Source of the DNA: Acidimicrobiaceae bacterium
GTDB lineage: Bacteria > Actinomycetota > Acidimicrobiia > Acidimicrobiales > Bog-793
DNA: 59,312 nucleotides
NCBI GenBank assembly: GCA_003159795.1
Contig: PLPK01000081.1
Span: 1-59,312, forward strand
Direction of reading: 5' to 3'
Below the pieces are notes generated by a model. The model was not told where the DNA came from, ran no database searches, and was given only the letters and a program-made list of their open reading frames with translations. This document shows, one piece after another, positions 29,921 to 42,686 of this stretch; the first letter of the stretch is position 1; the number at the start of each line of letters is the position of its first letter. The translations under genes and the position numbers were made by a program.

Positions 29921-30062
29921 CCCGCGGGTGCCGTTGGCTGCCTGCGGTGCTGGCACCTCCCGTTCGACGGAAGGGCGAACACCTCTTCTCAGCCGGGTAG
30001 CGCTCCTCGCCTTCCGGCTCTCGCCCCACTGGGCACTCGCCCGGTGGAGATGGCTCGGACCT

Positions 30063-30320
30063 CTAGCGGCGGAGGCCGAGGCGCGCGATCAAGGCGCGGT
30101 AGCGCTCGACGTCGTTCGCCCGCACGTAATCCAGCAGGCGCCGCCTTTGCCCGTTGAGCATCAGCAGGCCGCGGCGGGTGTGGTGATCGCCCTTGTGCAA
30201 CTTGAGATGCTCCGTGAGACCGTTGATGCGCTCAGAGAGCACCGCGATCTGGACCTCGGGCGAACCGGTGTCGGTCTCGTGCAGCCGGTACTCGGCGATC
30301 GTCGCCGCCTTATCGAGCAT
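30063..30320 (-). CDS. rpsO: 30S ribosomal protein S15
   Basis: S15 binds the central domain of 16S rRNA. The 85-residue protein contains the family signature [20 protein letters not shown] and the [20 protein letters not shown] segment. The start ATG gives an N-terminus a few residues shorter than the usual form. Its ribosome binding site is weak. pnp follows downstream, the classic rpsO-pnp arrangement. Confidence 0.97.
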   Translation of the reverse strand: MLDKAATIAEYRLHETDTGSPEVQIAVLSERINGLTEHLKLHKGDHHTRRGLLMLNGQRRRLLDYVRANDVERYRALIARLGLRR

Positions 30321-30508
30321 GAACGTGCAAACCCTCGTAGATCTCGTGCCCCGCCCGCCGGGGTTTCCCCGCGGACCGAGGTCAGGACCGGCATCCGGCA
30401 CGCGGACACCGTCGCCGACGAATGTCGACGCAGGCAGACTAGCAGCTCCCGCCTCGGGCCGACCTGACGTCGCCCCTCTCGCACGGGCCCCCGGCCCGGC
30501 GGCGCCCG
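30321..30508. other. rpsO upstream region
   Basis: About 190 bases between the methyltransferase stop and rpsO. It should contain the rpsO promoter and leader. No recognised structure. Confidence 0.3.
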
Positions 30509-31279
30509 TCAGGCCGACAGGACGGGACCCGGCCGGCAGAGTCCGCACGGCCGGTAGCCGGCGGAGCGGGCCGCGGCGAGGTCACCGAAGCCCTGGCGAT
30601 GGGCGCCGGCGATCCGGCGGGCGCGGTGGCAGCTCGGCAGGCAGACGATCCCCGTCGTCGTGGAACCCAGGTAGTGGACGCCCGCCGCGGCGAGCTCGCC
30701 GAGCTCTTCGAGATCCACCCCCTCGGCCCGGAGCAGCGCCTCCTTGCGCGCCGGACCTCCCCCGTAGTTGCCGATCGAGCCGTCCGAGCGGGTGACGCGG
30801 TGGCAGGGGATGAGGACGGGCACGGGGTTGCGCCCGAGCGCCGAGCCGACCGCCCGGACCGCCCGGGGCCGACCGATCGCCGCGGCGACCCACGCGTACG
30901 ACCGCACCTCACCCACGGGGATCCCAAGCGTCGCCTCGAGCACGCCGGCCTCGAACGCCGTGACCCCGGCGAGGTCGAACCGGAGCTTGCGGGCGCGCCC
31001 CGAGCGGGCCGCCGCGACGAGACCCGCGAGGGGGCGCTGGGCGGGCACGATCGGGCAACCGAACCGCTCCCGGAACCGGCTCGTGAAGGCGGCCCCTCCA
31101 CCCGGCGAAGCGAAGTCGACAAGGGCGACGCCGGCGGCCGTCCAGGCGACGTAGATGTCGCCGGCGGGACCGGCAACCGAGGTGTAGTGCGCCACCACCC
31201 GATCCGTGAAGTCCCGGGGCGGGCGGACCTCGAGGCGCCTCAGGTCCTCCTCGATCGACCACACGGCAGGTGGGCTCAT
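30509..31279 (-). CDS. O6-alkylguanine methyltransferase with C-terminal Ada-type zinc domain
   Basis: The 256-residue protein has an MGMT/Ogt domain with the DNA-binding helix region ([20 protein letters not shown]) and the alkyl-acceptor C159 in [20 protein letters not shown]. After it comes an Ada-type zinc domain, [18 protein letters not shown] ... GYRPCGLC, with all four cysteines (C213, C217, C245, C248). In E. coli Ada this domain is N-terminal, repairs methyl-phosphotriesters and triggers transcription. Here it is C-terminal and no AraC helix-turn-helix is present. The N-terminus (about 1-35, [14 protein letters not shown]) resembles short anti-sigma tails. The ATG overlaps the stop of the upstream ECF sigma gene (ATGA). 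Confidence 0.85.
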   Translation of the reverse strand: MSPPAVWSIEEDLRRLEVRPPRDFTDRVVAHYTSVAGPAGDIYVAWTAAGVALVDFASPGGGAAFTSRFRERFGCPIVPAQRPLAGLVAAARSGRARKLRFDLAGVTAFEAGVLEATLGIPVGEVRSYAWVAAAIGRPRAVRAVGSALGRNPVPVLIPCHRVTRSDGSIGNYGGGPARKEALLRAEGVDLEELGELAAAGVHYLGSTTTGIVCLPSCHRARRIAGAHRQGFGDLAAARSAGYRPCGLCRPGPVLSA

Positions 31280-31896
31280 GGCTGCGGTCTCCCCTTCTCA
31301 CCACCGGACACGGGCGTGGCCGGCGCCGCGCCCTGCACGCCGTAGGCGGCGCGCAGGGCGGCGAGTCCCCGGGCGACGTGCGATCTCGCCGTCCCCTCGG
31401 GGCACTCCAACACGAGGGCGATCTCAGCGAGCGGCAGGCCGACGACGTGGCGGAGCACGACGGCGGTGCGCTGCCTGGCGGGCAGCTCGCCGAGCCGCCG
31501 GGCGAGGCCGGCCACCTCGTCGCCCAGCTCGGCGGACTCGGCGGCGTCACGGTGGGACGAGACGGGCTCGTCCACGCGACCGAGCACGTCGGTCCTCGGC
31601 CGTCGCGCCGCGTCACGGCGGGCGTTGCGCGAGGCGTTGAGCACGATCGTCACCAGCCACGGGCGCAACCGCAGCTCGCGGATCCGGTCGGGCCCGTAGC
31701 CGCGCAGCGCCCGGTAGGCGCGCAGCAACGCCTCGGCCGCGAGGTCCTCGGCGTCGCAGGGCGTCGTGGCCGCCCGGGCCGCCACTGTGAGGACCACCTT
31801 CCCGTAGGACTCGACGAGGTCGACGAATCCGGAGTCGAGGTCGTCGGCGAGCCGGCGGCAGATCTCGGCGTCGGCGGTCGCGGTGGCACCGGGCAC
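31276..31896 (-). CDS. ECF (sigma-70 family) sigma factor
   Basis: The 206-residue protein has sigma region 2 (DAEDLAAEALLRAYRALRGY, then LRPWLVTIVLNASRNARRD) and region 4 (LGELPARQRTAVVLRHVVGL, then a helix-turn-helix with PEGTARSHVARGLAALR). The start is taken as the GTG at 31896. The frame is open further up but overlaps priA out of frame. The stop is part of an ATGA overlap with the methyltransferase gene. That coupling suggests the repair protein, whose N-terminus looks tail-like, may sense damage for this sigma factor. No separate zinc anti-sigma gene is present. Confidence 0.85.
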   Translation of the reverse strand: MPGATATADAEICRRLADDLDSGFVDLVESYGKVVLTVAARAATTPCDAEDLAAEALLRAYRALRGYGPDRIRELRLRPWLVTIVLNASRNARRDAARRPRTDVLGRVDEPVSSHRDAAESAELGDEVAGLARRLGELPARQRTAVVLRHVVGLPLAEIALVLECPEGTARSHVARGLAALRAAYGVQGAAPATPVSGGEKGRPQP

Positions 31897-31979
31897 AACA
31901 AGAAGAACACCACCGCGCCGATTCCGCTGCAGCCCGCCACGATCCCGGGACGATGGACCCGCTCCCGCTGCCGGCGCGC

Positions 31980-33791
31980 TCACAAGCGGACCGGGTCGAC
32001 CTCCACCCGCACCCCTTCTGTCGGCAGGCCGGCCCCGGCGAGCTCGTCGGCGAGGAGGGACGGGTTCGGGGCCCGCACCCAGAACCGGTCCGGGCCGAGC
32101 TGTGCGACCTCGAGGCGGGCAGGCGTCGCGCCGAGCCGGCGCGCGCACTCCTCGGCGCCCGGCCCCGACACGACGGCGAGGGCGGAATACGGCGGCAGGT
32201 CGAGGGCGCGGCGCCGCGTCGCTTCGGCCCCGGAGCACAGACCCGGGTCTCCCGCGGCCGCGGCCCGCACGACCTCGTGGTCCGGGATCCGGGTCTGGAT
32301 GGCGACCGGGCCCCCCGGCCGGCCGCCGGCCGCCGGGGCCCTGCCCCCGACGAGGCGGCTCGCCAGGGCCAGCAGGGCGAGCGCCTCCTCCCCGGCGCGG
32401 AACCGCGGGGCGAGGAGCTCCTGGTCGAAATCGAGGAAGACGACCGCCGAGGCGGCTCGCACCCGGTGGAGGACCGCCTCGGTTCCGACGAGGACACCGG
32501 CCGCGCCCGCGGCGGTGCGCGTGGCCCCCGAGGAGACCTCCTCCACCGGCTCGCCCACGAGCGCCGCGATCTCCTCGGCGGCCCGTGTCGTGCCGAGCCG
32601 CAGCCGCCGCAGGCGCGTCGAGGAGCAGGTGGCGCACACGAACGGCCGCGAGCTCCCGCAGACCGAGCAGTGAAGCGAGGCGATGTCCCCGCCGAGCTCG
32701 ACGACGGCAGCTCCGCAGCGCTCGCACCGCACGATCGCCCGGCACGCGCCGCAGGCGAGCAGCCTCGCCCGGCCCGTCCGGTTGAGCACGCAGACGACGG
32801 GGAGCTCGGGGCGGGATCGGCGCGAATCCCGCACGATCTCGGCGAAACGTGCACTAAAAAGCCCGGACCGCGGGTCGTCCCCGCACCGGTCGATCACCTC
32901 GACCGCGGCCCATCCGGCCTGCTCCGAGCCGGGGTCGAGAGTGACGAGCGCCGAGCAGGCGAGGGAGGCGAGCGTCGGACAGGGGCTCACCTGCAGGCAT
33001 GGCACGCCGGCGCGACGTGCCCGCTCGGCGGCGAGGACCCCCGCGTCCCACGTCGGGGCGCGCTGTTCGACGTAGGACTCCGAGTGGGCGTCGAGGACGA
33101 CGACGACGCCCAGCCGCGCGACCGGGGCGAACGCCGCAGCCCGTGCGCCGACGACGGTGCAACCTCCCGCCGCGGCTTCGGCCCACGCCTCGGGCTGCAG
33201 CGCCACCCTGCAGCCGAGTCGGGCGAGCCGCTTGACGAGCACCTCGGCGTCGCGCCGGGCCGGCACGAGAACGAGGGCGTCACGGTCCCCGGCGGCGGCG
33301 AGCGCGGTCACGACGACGTCGAGACGGGGGGCGGCCGGCGGGAGGCGCAGGACCGCTGACCCCGAGCGAAGGGCCCGTCGCGTCGCCTCGGCGACCGCCG
33401 ACGTGCCCGGCTCCGGCCCCGGCGGGCCGGCCGGCCGGCCGGGCGGCAGGGCGCGAACCAGGCGCGGCGGCGACCCGGCGAGCAGGAACGGCCGCAGCCG
33501 GCCGGCGTAGCGCCAAGCACCGAACCGCCCGAGCCCGACGATCTCGGGGGCCGGCCCTGCCGACACGAGATCGAGGATCTCCCGCAGCTCGTAGCCGTCG
33601 GGCTCGCGTGCCTCGGCGACGACCCAGCCGCGCACCTTGCGGCCGTGCAGCGGGACCCGCACGATCGAGCCGGGCTCGACCGAAGCGGCGAGGGAATCCG
33701 GCACGGCGTAGGCGAATTCCCGGTCGATGCCGGTGACGTCGGGGAGGACCGCGACGACCCGCCGGGGGGGCGGTCCCGACCGGGTCGTCAC
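31980..33791 (-). CDS. priA: PriA-like primosomal protein, helicase-inactive
   Basis: The 603-residue protein has the PriA N-terminal 3'-end-binding domain (AYAVPDSLAASVEPGSIVRV, HGRKVRGWVV) and the two zinc-binding loops (CGACRAIVRCERCG and CSVCGSSRPFVCATC). Its C-terminus is PriA-like. The ATPase motifs are gone: no GxGKT P-loop is found, and LDAHSESYVEQ replaces the DEEH box. Loss of these motifs is known for actinobacterial PriA, so the protein probably acts as a structural restart factor. The start is a GTG six bases after metK, consistent with the coaBC-metK-priA operon. Confidence 0.9.
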   Translation of the reverse strand: MTTRSGPPPRRVVAVLPDVTGIDREFAYAVPDSLAASVEPGSIVRVPLHGRKVRGWVVAEAREPDGYELREILDLVSAGPAPEIVGLGRFGAWRYAGRLRPFLLAGSPPRLVRALPPGRPAGPPGPEPGTSAVAEATRRALRSGSAVLRLPPAAPRLDVVVTALAAAGDRDALVLVPARRDAEVLVKRLARLGCRVALQPEAWAEAAAGGCTVVGARAAAFAPVARLGVVVVLDAHSESYVEQRAPTWDAGVLAAERARRAGVPCLQVSPCPTLASLACSALVTLDPGSEQAGWAAVEVIDRCGDDPRSGLFSARFAEIVRDSRRSRPELPVVCVLNRTGRARLLACGACRAIVRCERCGAAVVELGGDIASLHCSVCGSSRPFVCATCSSTRLRRLRLGTTRAAEEIAALVGEPVEEVSSGATRTAAGAAGVLVGTEAVLHRVRAASAVVFLDFDQELLAPRFRAGEEALALLALASRLVGGRAPAAGGRPGGPVAIQTRIPDHEVVRAAAAGDPGLCSGAEATRRRALDLPPYSALAVVSGPGAEECARRLGATPARLEVAQLGPDRFWVRAPNPSLLADELAGAGLPTEGVRVEVDPVRL

Positions 33792-33797
33792 CGGCTG

Positions 33798-34994
33798 CTA
33801 CAGGTCGAGTTCCCGGCGCAGGTCGTCGACGCGGGGTGTCGCCTCCCAGGTGAACTCCTTCTCGGAACGCCCGAAGTGCCCGTAGGCGGCGGTGGCCCGG
33901 TAGATCGGCCGGCGCAGGTCGAGGTCGCGGATGATCGCCGCCGGGCGCAGGTCGAAAAGCGCATCGATCGCAGCCTCGATCCGGACCGGATCGACGACGG
34001 CGGTGCCGAAGGTCTCGACCATGACCGAGATCGGCCGCGCGATGCCGATCGCGTAGGCGACCTCGATCTCGCACCGCCGCGCCGCACCGGCGGCGACGAC
34101 GTGCTTGGCGACCCAGCGGGCTGCGTAGGCACCGGAACGGTCGACCTTGGAGGGATCCTTGCCGGAGAAGGCGCCGCCACCGTGGCGGGCCATGCCGCCG
34201 TAGGTGTCGACGATGATCTTGCGCCCGGTCAGCCCGGCATCGGCCCGCGGACCGCCGAGCTCGAACACGCCCGTCGGGTTGCACAGAAGCTTGTGGCGCT
34301 CGGTGGCGATCTCCGGGGGGAGCAGGGCAAGCAACGGCCGCACCACGTGCTCCGCGACGTCCGGCCCGAGAAGCGTCTCGGGGTCGATGCCGGGCTGGTG
34401 CTGGGTCGAGATGAGGACCGTTTCGAGCTCGACGGGCCGGCCGTCCTCGTAACGGACGCTCACCTGGGTCTTGCCGTCCGGCCGCAGGTACGGGAGCACG
34501 TTCGCCCGGCGCATCTCGGCGAGCCTGCGCGCCAGCAGGTGGGCGAACCAGATCGGCACCGGCATGAGGTCGGGCGTCTCGTCGCAGGCGAAGCCGAACA
34601 CCATCCCCTGGTCTCCCGCCCCCTGCTTCGAGAGCTCGTCGACGTCGCCGTGACGGATCTCGGCTGAGCGCGAGACGCCGGCGTCGATGTCGGGGGACTG
34701 CTCACCGATCGAGACGAGGACGCCGCAGGTGTTGCCGTCGAAGCCGTACTCCTCGCGGTCGTAGCCGGTCTCGCAGACCGTGTCCCGCACGAGGCGCGGG
34801 ATGTCGACGTAGCCCTCGGTCGAGATCTCGCCGACGACGCAGACGATGCCGGTCGTGAGGAGCGTCTCGCAGGCGACCCGGCCCATCGGGTCCTGGGCAA
34901 GGATGGCGTCGAGGACGGCGTCCGAAATCTGGTCGGCCATCTTGTCGGGATGGCCCTCGGTCACCGACTCCGAGGTGAACGTGTAGCTCGACAA
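33798..34994 (-). CDS. metK: S-adenosylmethionine synthase
   Basis: MetK makes S-adenosylmethionine from methionine and ATP. The 398-residue protein begins [20 protein letters not shown] and has [17 protein letters not shown] and the [16 protein letters not shown] loop. The start is a TTG preceded by AGGAG at five bases; the frame is open upstream but only the TTG fits the family N-terminus. No SAM riboswitch is seen in the 37-base gap after coaBC. Confidence 0.96.
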   Translation of the reverse strand: MSSYTFTSESVTEGHPDKMADQISDAVLDAILAQDPMGRVACETLLTTGIVCVVGEISTEGYVDIPRLVRDTVCETGYDREEYGFDGNTCGVLVSIGEQSPDIDAGVSRSAEIRHGDVDELSKQGAGDQGMVFGFACDETPDLMPVPIWFAHLLARRLAEMRRANVLPYLRPDGKTQVSVRYEDGRPVELETVLISTQHQPGIDPETLLGPDVAEHVVRPLLALLPPEIATERHKLLCNPTGVFELGGPRADAGLTGRKIIVDTYGGMARHGGGAFSGKDPSKVDRSGAYAARWVAKHVVAAGAARRCEIEVAYAIGIARPISVMVETFGTAVVDPVRIEAAIDALFDLRPAAIIRDLDLRRPIYRATAAYGHFGRSEKEFTWEATPRVDDLRRELDL

Positions 34995-35031
34995 GGCAAC
35001 TCCTAGCGGTTCTGTGGGTTTCCGGCACTCA

Positions 35032-36273
35032 TCACGGGCGCTGCAGCCGATGGGCGACAGCGTCGAGCACGGCGGCGGCAATCGTAGGCTTCGGCGCCAA
35101 CGGCACGTCGATTCGGCCGCCTCCGGCCTCGAGGATCGTCACGGCGTTCGTCTCGTGACCGAAGCCGACCCCCGGCGCGCTCACGTCGTTCACGACGATG
35201 AGGTCGACGCCCTTGGCGGCGAGCTTGGATGAGGCGCTGGCGACGGCGTCGCCGGTCTCGGCGGCGAAGCCGACGAGGACCTGACCGGGCCGGCGGCGGG
35301 AGCCGAGCGCCGCGAGCACGTCCTCGGTCGGCTCGAGCTCGATCTCGGCGAGGCCGTCGGCCTTTTTCAGCTTGGTCGGCGCCACCGTCTTCGGGCGGAA
35401 GTCCGCCACGGCGGCGGCCATCACGACGACGTCGGCGTCGTTCGCGCGGGCAAAGACCTCCCGGGCGAACTCGGCGGCGGTCTCGACCGGCACGAACTCG
35501 ACGCCGGGCGGGGGGGCGAGCGCCGAGGACGAGACGAGGGTCACCACCGCGCCGCGCCGGCGCGCTTCTTGGGCGATCGCGTGGCCCTGGCGTCCCGAGG
35601 AGCGGTTGCCGAGATAGCGGACGGGGTCGATCGGTTCGCGCGTGCCGCCCGCCGTGATGAGAAACCGCACGCCCGCGAGCTCGGCCTTTGCCCCGAGGAC
35701 GGCGGCCGCGGCGGCGACGATGACCGCCGGGTCGGCGAGGCGTCCCGGGCCCTGGTCGCCTCCCGCCAGCCGGCCCGACTCCGGGGGGACGACGACGACG
35801 CCACGCCGCACCAGGGTGGCGAGGTTCTCCTCGACCGAGGCGTGTCGCCACATGCCGGCGTGCATCGCCGGGCAGACGACGACCGGTGCCGTCGTGGCGA
35901 GCAGCGTCGCGCCGAGCAGGTCGCGGGCGATCCCCGCGGCGTACTCGGCGAGGAAGTTCGCCGTCGCCGGCGCGACGAGGACGAGGTCGGCCGCCTGGGC
36001 GAGGTGCGTGTGCGGGATCGGATCGTGCGGGTCGAATAGCTCCGTGCGCGCCGGCTCCGAGGCGAGGGCGGAGAACGTCACCGTCCCGACGAAGCGCGTC
36101 GCCGCCGGCGTGAGCACCGGGACGACGTGGGCGCCGGCGTCGACGAGGCTCCGGCAGATCTCGACGGCCTTGTAGGCGGCGATGCCGGCGGTGACCCCGA
36201 GAACGACGAAGGCGCCCTCGAGGGCGGCCCGGTCGGCTCGCGCGCCAACCTCGCCGTCGGGGCCCGAGCTCAT
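35032..36273 (-). CDS. coaBC: Bifunctional phosphopantothenoylcysteine decarboxylase/synthetase
   Basis: CoaBC carries out two steps of coenzyme A synthesis. The 413-residue protein has an N-terminal flavoprotein CoaC domain ([47 protein letters not shown]). A C-terminal CoaB domain carries [30 protein letters not shown] and [19 protein letters not shown]. The start ATG at 36273 is preceded by GGAG at a longish spacing. It follows rpoZ after 37 bases and precedes metK, the standard actinobacterial order. Confidence 0.95.
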   Translation of the reverse strand: MSSGPDGEVGARADRAALEGAFVVLGVTAGIAAYKAVEICRSLVDAGAHVVPVLTPAATRFVGTVTFSALASEPARTELFDPHDPIPHTHLAQAADLVLVAPATANFLAEYAAGIARDLLGATLLATTAPVVVCPAMHAGMWRHASVEENLATLVRRGVVVVPPESGRLAGGDQGPGRLADPAVIVAAAAAVLGAKAELAGVRFLITAGGTREPIDPVRYLGNRSSGRQGHAIAQEARRRGAVVTLVSSSALAPPPGVEFVPVETAAEFAREVFARANDADVVVMAAAVADFRPKTVAPTKLKKADGLAEIELEPTEDVLAALGSRRRPGQVLVGFAAETGDAVASASSKLAAKGVDLIVVNDVSAPGVGFGHETNAVTILEAGGGRIDVPLAPKPTIAAAVLDAVAHRLQRP

Positions 36274-36310
36274 CGCCGCACGATCTCCGACGGCCACCTG
36301 CGCGTGGTCG

Positions 36311-36643
36311 CTAGGAGCTGGCCGGTGGGTCGCCGGCGGGGTCATCGGTCGAGTCGACCACCTCGACGAGTTCCACCTCGCCGGGCTCGGCCGTCTCGAC
36401 CGGCACGCCGGCACGCACTTTGGACGCCGCGATCTCCTCGAGGGCGATCGACAGCGGCTTGCGGGCCACGGAGCTGACCTGCGGCGGGACGATCGCGCCG
36501 AGACCCTCGCCGAGCTGGTTGAAGTACGAGTTGATCTGCCGACCGCGCTTGGCGGCCAGGGTGACGAGGCTGAACTTCGAGTCCACCTTGTCGAGGAGGT
36601 CCTCGATCGCGGGGTCGATCATCGTGCTGCGTGGTTCGGCCAT
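36311..36643 (-). CDS. rpoZ: RNA polymerase omega subunit
   Basis: Omega helps assemble and stabilise RNA polymerase. The 110-residue protein has the core [28 protein letters not shown] and [16 protein letters not shown]. The acidic C-terminal tail ([17 protein letters not shown]) extends past the conserved part. The start is ATG at 36643 (AGGAG three bases away); an inner ATG eight codons on is possible. It lies 107 bases after gmk, its usual neighbour. Confidence 0.93.
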   Translation of the reverse strand: MAEPRSTMIDPAIEDLLDKVDSKFSLVTLAAKRGRQINSYFNQLGEGLGAIVPPQVSSVARKPLSIALEEIAASKVRAGVPVETAEPGEVELVEVVDSTDDPAGDPPASS

Positions 36644-36750
36644 GGTCTCCTCGATCACCGTTTCGACGCGGCTCGCGCGACGCCCACCCTGATCAGAACG
36701 TTCCGCACGCCGACTGCCGCCGCGGATGACCGGGAGGCATCCGGGCGCGA

Positions 36751-37293
36751 TCAGCTCGCGCCGCGACGTGCACGGGCCAGTATACCGGCGAGCTCGTCGA
36801 CGGCCTGGTCGACGTCCCGGTTGACGACGATCGCGTCGACGAAGGCCCGGCCGGCCACGGTCTCGCGTTCGGCGAGCTCGAGGCGCGCCCGCACGTGGGC
36901 CTCGGAGTCCCCGCGTTCGCCCATCCGCTGCGCCTGCTCGGCCCGCGAGGGCGGGACGAGCAGCACGCACACGACGTTCTCGCACCGCTTGAGCACCTGC
37001 TCGGCACCCTGGACGTCGATCTCGAGCACGATGTCGTGCCCCGGCGGCGCCTCCGGCATCGGCGTCCCGTACAGCTCGCCGAGCACGGAGGCGTGCTCCA
37101 GGAACCTGCCCGCCGCGATCCCGGTCTCGAAAGTCGGCCGGTCGACGAACGTGTAGGCGTCCTCGGCCTCACCCTCCCGGCGGGCGCGCGTCGTCCACGA
37201 ACGGGACAGCCAGAGCTTCGGGTCGCGCGCGACCAGCTCTTTGACGACCGTCCCTTTCCCGGCGCCGCCGGGACCGGAGACGACGAGGATCAG
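36751..37293 (-). CDS. gmk: Guanylate kinase, non-AUG (CTG) start
   Basis: Gmk phosphorylates GMP. Read from CTG at 37293, the 180-residue protein begins [15 protein letters not shown], so the P-loop is at once visible. It continues with [13 protein letters not shown] (the GMP-binding TTR-R motif), YGTPMP and [13 protein letters not shown]. In this frame a TGA lies at 37360-37362, and none of the 22 codons between it and the CTG is ATG, GTG or TTG. The first standard start downstream (GTG 37086) would remove the P-loop. The CTG overlaps the mihF stop as CTGA. The gene is certain; the exact start codon is an inference. Confidence 0.93.
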   Translation of the reverse strand: MILVVSGPGGAGKGTVVKELVARDPKLWLSRSWTTRARREGEAEDAYTFVDRPTFETGIAAGRFLEHASVLGELYGTPMPEAPPGHDIVLEIDVQGAEQVLKRCENVVCVLLVPPSRAEQAQRMGERGDSEAHVRARLELAERETVAGRAFVDAIVVNRDVDQAVDELAGILARARRGAS

Positions 37294-37610
37294 GAGCGGC
37301 CGACGGCTTCGAGAAGTGCGCTGCGCTGCTTCGCCCCTAGGCCCTGCAGCCGACGCGTCTCACTGATGCCGATCTGCTCCATGAGCCGGCGGGCTTTCAC
37401 CTTGCCGGTACCCGGGAGAGACTCGAGGACAGCGAGAACCTTCATCTTGCCGACGATGTCGTCACTGGCGGCCCGACCGAGCAAACCGCTCAGCGAGACC
37501 CGACCGTTTTTCAACTGGTCCTTGATCTCCGCTCGGGCCTTGCGCGCCTGAGCCGCCTTGGCGAGTGCGGCGCTGCGCTGTTCAGGTGTAAGGCTTGGTG
37601 GTTGGGGCAT
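37290..37610 (-). CDS. mihF: Integration host factor, actinobacterial type (mIHF)
   Basis: mIHF is a small nucleoid protein essential in mycobacteria and unrelated to HU/IHF. The 106-residue protein has a basic helix (ALAKAAQARKARAEIKDQLK) and the GKVKARRLMEQIGISETRRL helix-two-turn-helix that contacts DNA. The ATG at 37610 gives the family N-terminus MPQPPSLTPEQR. It sits between pyrF and gmk, exactly as in Streptomyces and mycobacteria, and overlaps gmk by four bases. Confidence 0.95.
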   Translation of the reverse strand: MPQPPSLTPEQRSAALAKAAQARKARAEIKDQLKNGRVSLSGLLGRAASDDIVGKMKVLAVLESLPGTGKVKARRLMEQIGISETRRLQGLGAKQRSALLEAVGRS

Positions 37611-37706
37611 GGATCGCACGTTAGCGCGGGTTTCCCTGCTTGACCACGGTATCCGCGCCGGGTTCCCTGCACCGGGCGCGGATGTCGCCGTCTGCGCGCC
37701 ACAGGT

Positions 37707-38426
37707 TCAGCGCCCCGTCACGGCCTCCAGCGTCTCGACGAGCGCGCGTGCAGCTCCGATCGGGTCGGGGGCGCGCGTGACGGCTCGCCCGATCACGAGC
37801 AGTTCCGCCCCGGCACGAAACGCCTCCTGCGGCGTCGCGGCCCGCGCTTGATCGTCCCGGGCGACGCCGGGGGGGCGCATCCCGGGAACGACGGTGATCA
37901 TCCCGGGCACGGCGGCGCGCACGGCGGCGATCTCCGCCGCGGCACACACGACGCCACCGAGGCCCGCCCGCCGCGCGAGCGAGGCGCGCTCGACGACAAG
38001 GGCGGGCGTCGCCTCGGCGTCACTCGTGAGCACGGTGATGGCGAGCCCGATCGTCGGTCTCGTCCGGCCCGTCTCGGCCGCCCCGGCGGCCAGGCCCCGG
38101 GCCGCCCCGGCGAGCATCTCGGCACCGCCGGCGGCGTGGACCGTCGCGTAAGCGGCCCCCGTGCGGGCGATCGCCCGTGCGGCCCGCTCGACCGTCGTCG
38201 GGATGTCATGCAGCTTCAGGTCGACGAAGACGTCGAAGCCGTCGCCGATGCAGGCAGCCACCGCAGCCGGACCCTCGGCGACGTAGAGCTCGAGCCCGAT
38301 CTTCACGACACCGAAGAAGGGCGCGAGACCTCGCGTGAGCGCCCGGGCCGAGGCGAGGTCGGGAACGTCAAGCGCGAGGCAGAGATGTTCGCGCACCGGC
38401 CCCGTCGACAGCGGCGCCTCAGCCAC
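37707..38426 (-). CDS. pyrF: Orotidine 5'-phosphate decarboxylase
   Basis: PyrF makes UMP from OMP. The 239-residue protein has the catalytic D-x-K-x-x-D motif in FVDLKLHDIPTT, CLALDVPDLASA at the start, and TVVPGMRPPG plus ELLVIGRAVTRAPDP at the phosphate site. This is the short pyrF form rather than the long mycobacterial one. GGAGGTG before the GTG sets the start, which overlaps the pyrD stop by eight bases (GTGGCTGA). Confidence 0.95.
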   Translation of the reverse strand: MAEAPLSTGPVREHLCLALDVPDLASARALTRGLAPFFGVVKIGLELYVAEGPAAVAACIGDGFDVFVDLKLHDIPTTVERAARAIARTGAAYATVHAAGGAEMLAGAARGLAAGAAETGRTRPTIGLAITVLTSDAEATPALVVERASLARRAGLGGVVCAAAEIAAVRAAVPGMITVVPGMRPPGVARDDQARAATPQEAFRAGAELLVIGRAVTRAPDPIGAARALVETLEAVTGR

Positions 38427-39347
38427 GGGCACCTCCGATGAGCTCTGCGACCCTCGTGACCCCGTTCGCCACGCACCACCCGCGCAGTTCGGCGAGCACG
38501 CGGGCCGGCGCGTGCGGGTCGAGCAGCGTCGCCGTCCCCACCTCGACGGCTGCCGCCCCGGCGAGCAGGAACTCGACGGCCCCGATCCCCGACATGACGC
38601 CACCGACGCCGATGATCGGCACTGCCGGCAACGCCTCCGAGACGTCGGCCACGGCGCGCAGCGCCACGGCGTGCAGGGCCGGCCCGGACAGGCCCCCGCC
38701 GCCCCCGCCGATTGCTCCCCGGCGGAGATCCGTCCGGATCGCCAGTGCCGGCAGGGTGTTCACGAGGGTGAGTGCCGCGGCACCCGCCCCGACGGCGGCG
38801 GTCGCCACCTCGACGAGGTTGGCCGTTCCGGGGGAGAGCTTCACCCAGCGCGGGAGGCCGGCGGCCCCGGCCGCCTCGACGACCTCGGCGGTCGCGGCGG
38901 GCGATCGGGCAAACATCTCCCGCCCGTCGTCGAGATTCGGGCAGGACACGTTGATCTCGACAGCGACGATCGCCCCCGACGCCGCGGCGAGCCGGGCGGC
39001 TACGCGGGCGTAATCGTCGACGCGCCGGCCCCAAATGCTGACGACGACGCGCGCCCCAGCCGCCTCCAGGGCGGGTAGGTGGTCGGCGAGCCAGGCCGCG
39101 ATCCCCGGTCCCTGAAGCCCGACGCTGTTCAGCATGCCCCCCGCGACGGGCTTCAGGCGCGGCGGCGGATTCCCCGGCCAGGGCTCGGCAGAGAGTGACT
39201 TCACGACGACGGCGCCGAGCTCAGAAAGCTCGAGGTACGCCGACAGTTCGGCCCCGTGCCCCGCGGTGCCCGAGGCCGTCATCACCGGGTTCGGGAGGAC
39301 GACCGTGCCGATCGTCGTCGTGCAATCGACCTGCGGGCCGCGCCTTC

Positions 39348-39351
<4 letters not shown>
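38419..39351 (-). CDS. pyrD: Dihydroorotate dehydrogenase, class 1-like
   Basis: PyrD oxidises dihydroorotate to orotate. The 310-residue protein has the class 1 active site VEINVSCPN with the catalytic Cys, [20 protein letters not shown] and the FMN-binding [20 protein letters not shown]. The Cys (rather than Ser) places it in class 1, most like 1B, which normally needs the electron-transfer subunit PyrK. No pyrK is in this operon. The GTG start overlaps the carB stop as GTGA. Confidence 0.93.

Positions 39352-42682
<3,331 letters not shown>

Positions 42683-42686
<4 letters not shown>

Noticed and set aside
34995-35031. SAM riboswitch upstream of metK
   Set aside because: Only 37 bases separate coaBC and metK, too short, and no riboswitch core is visible.
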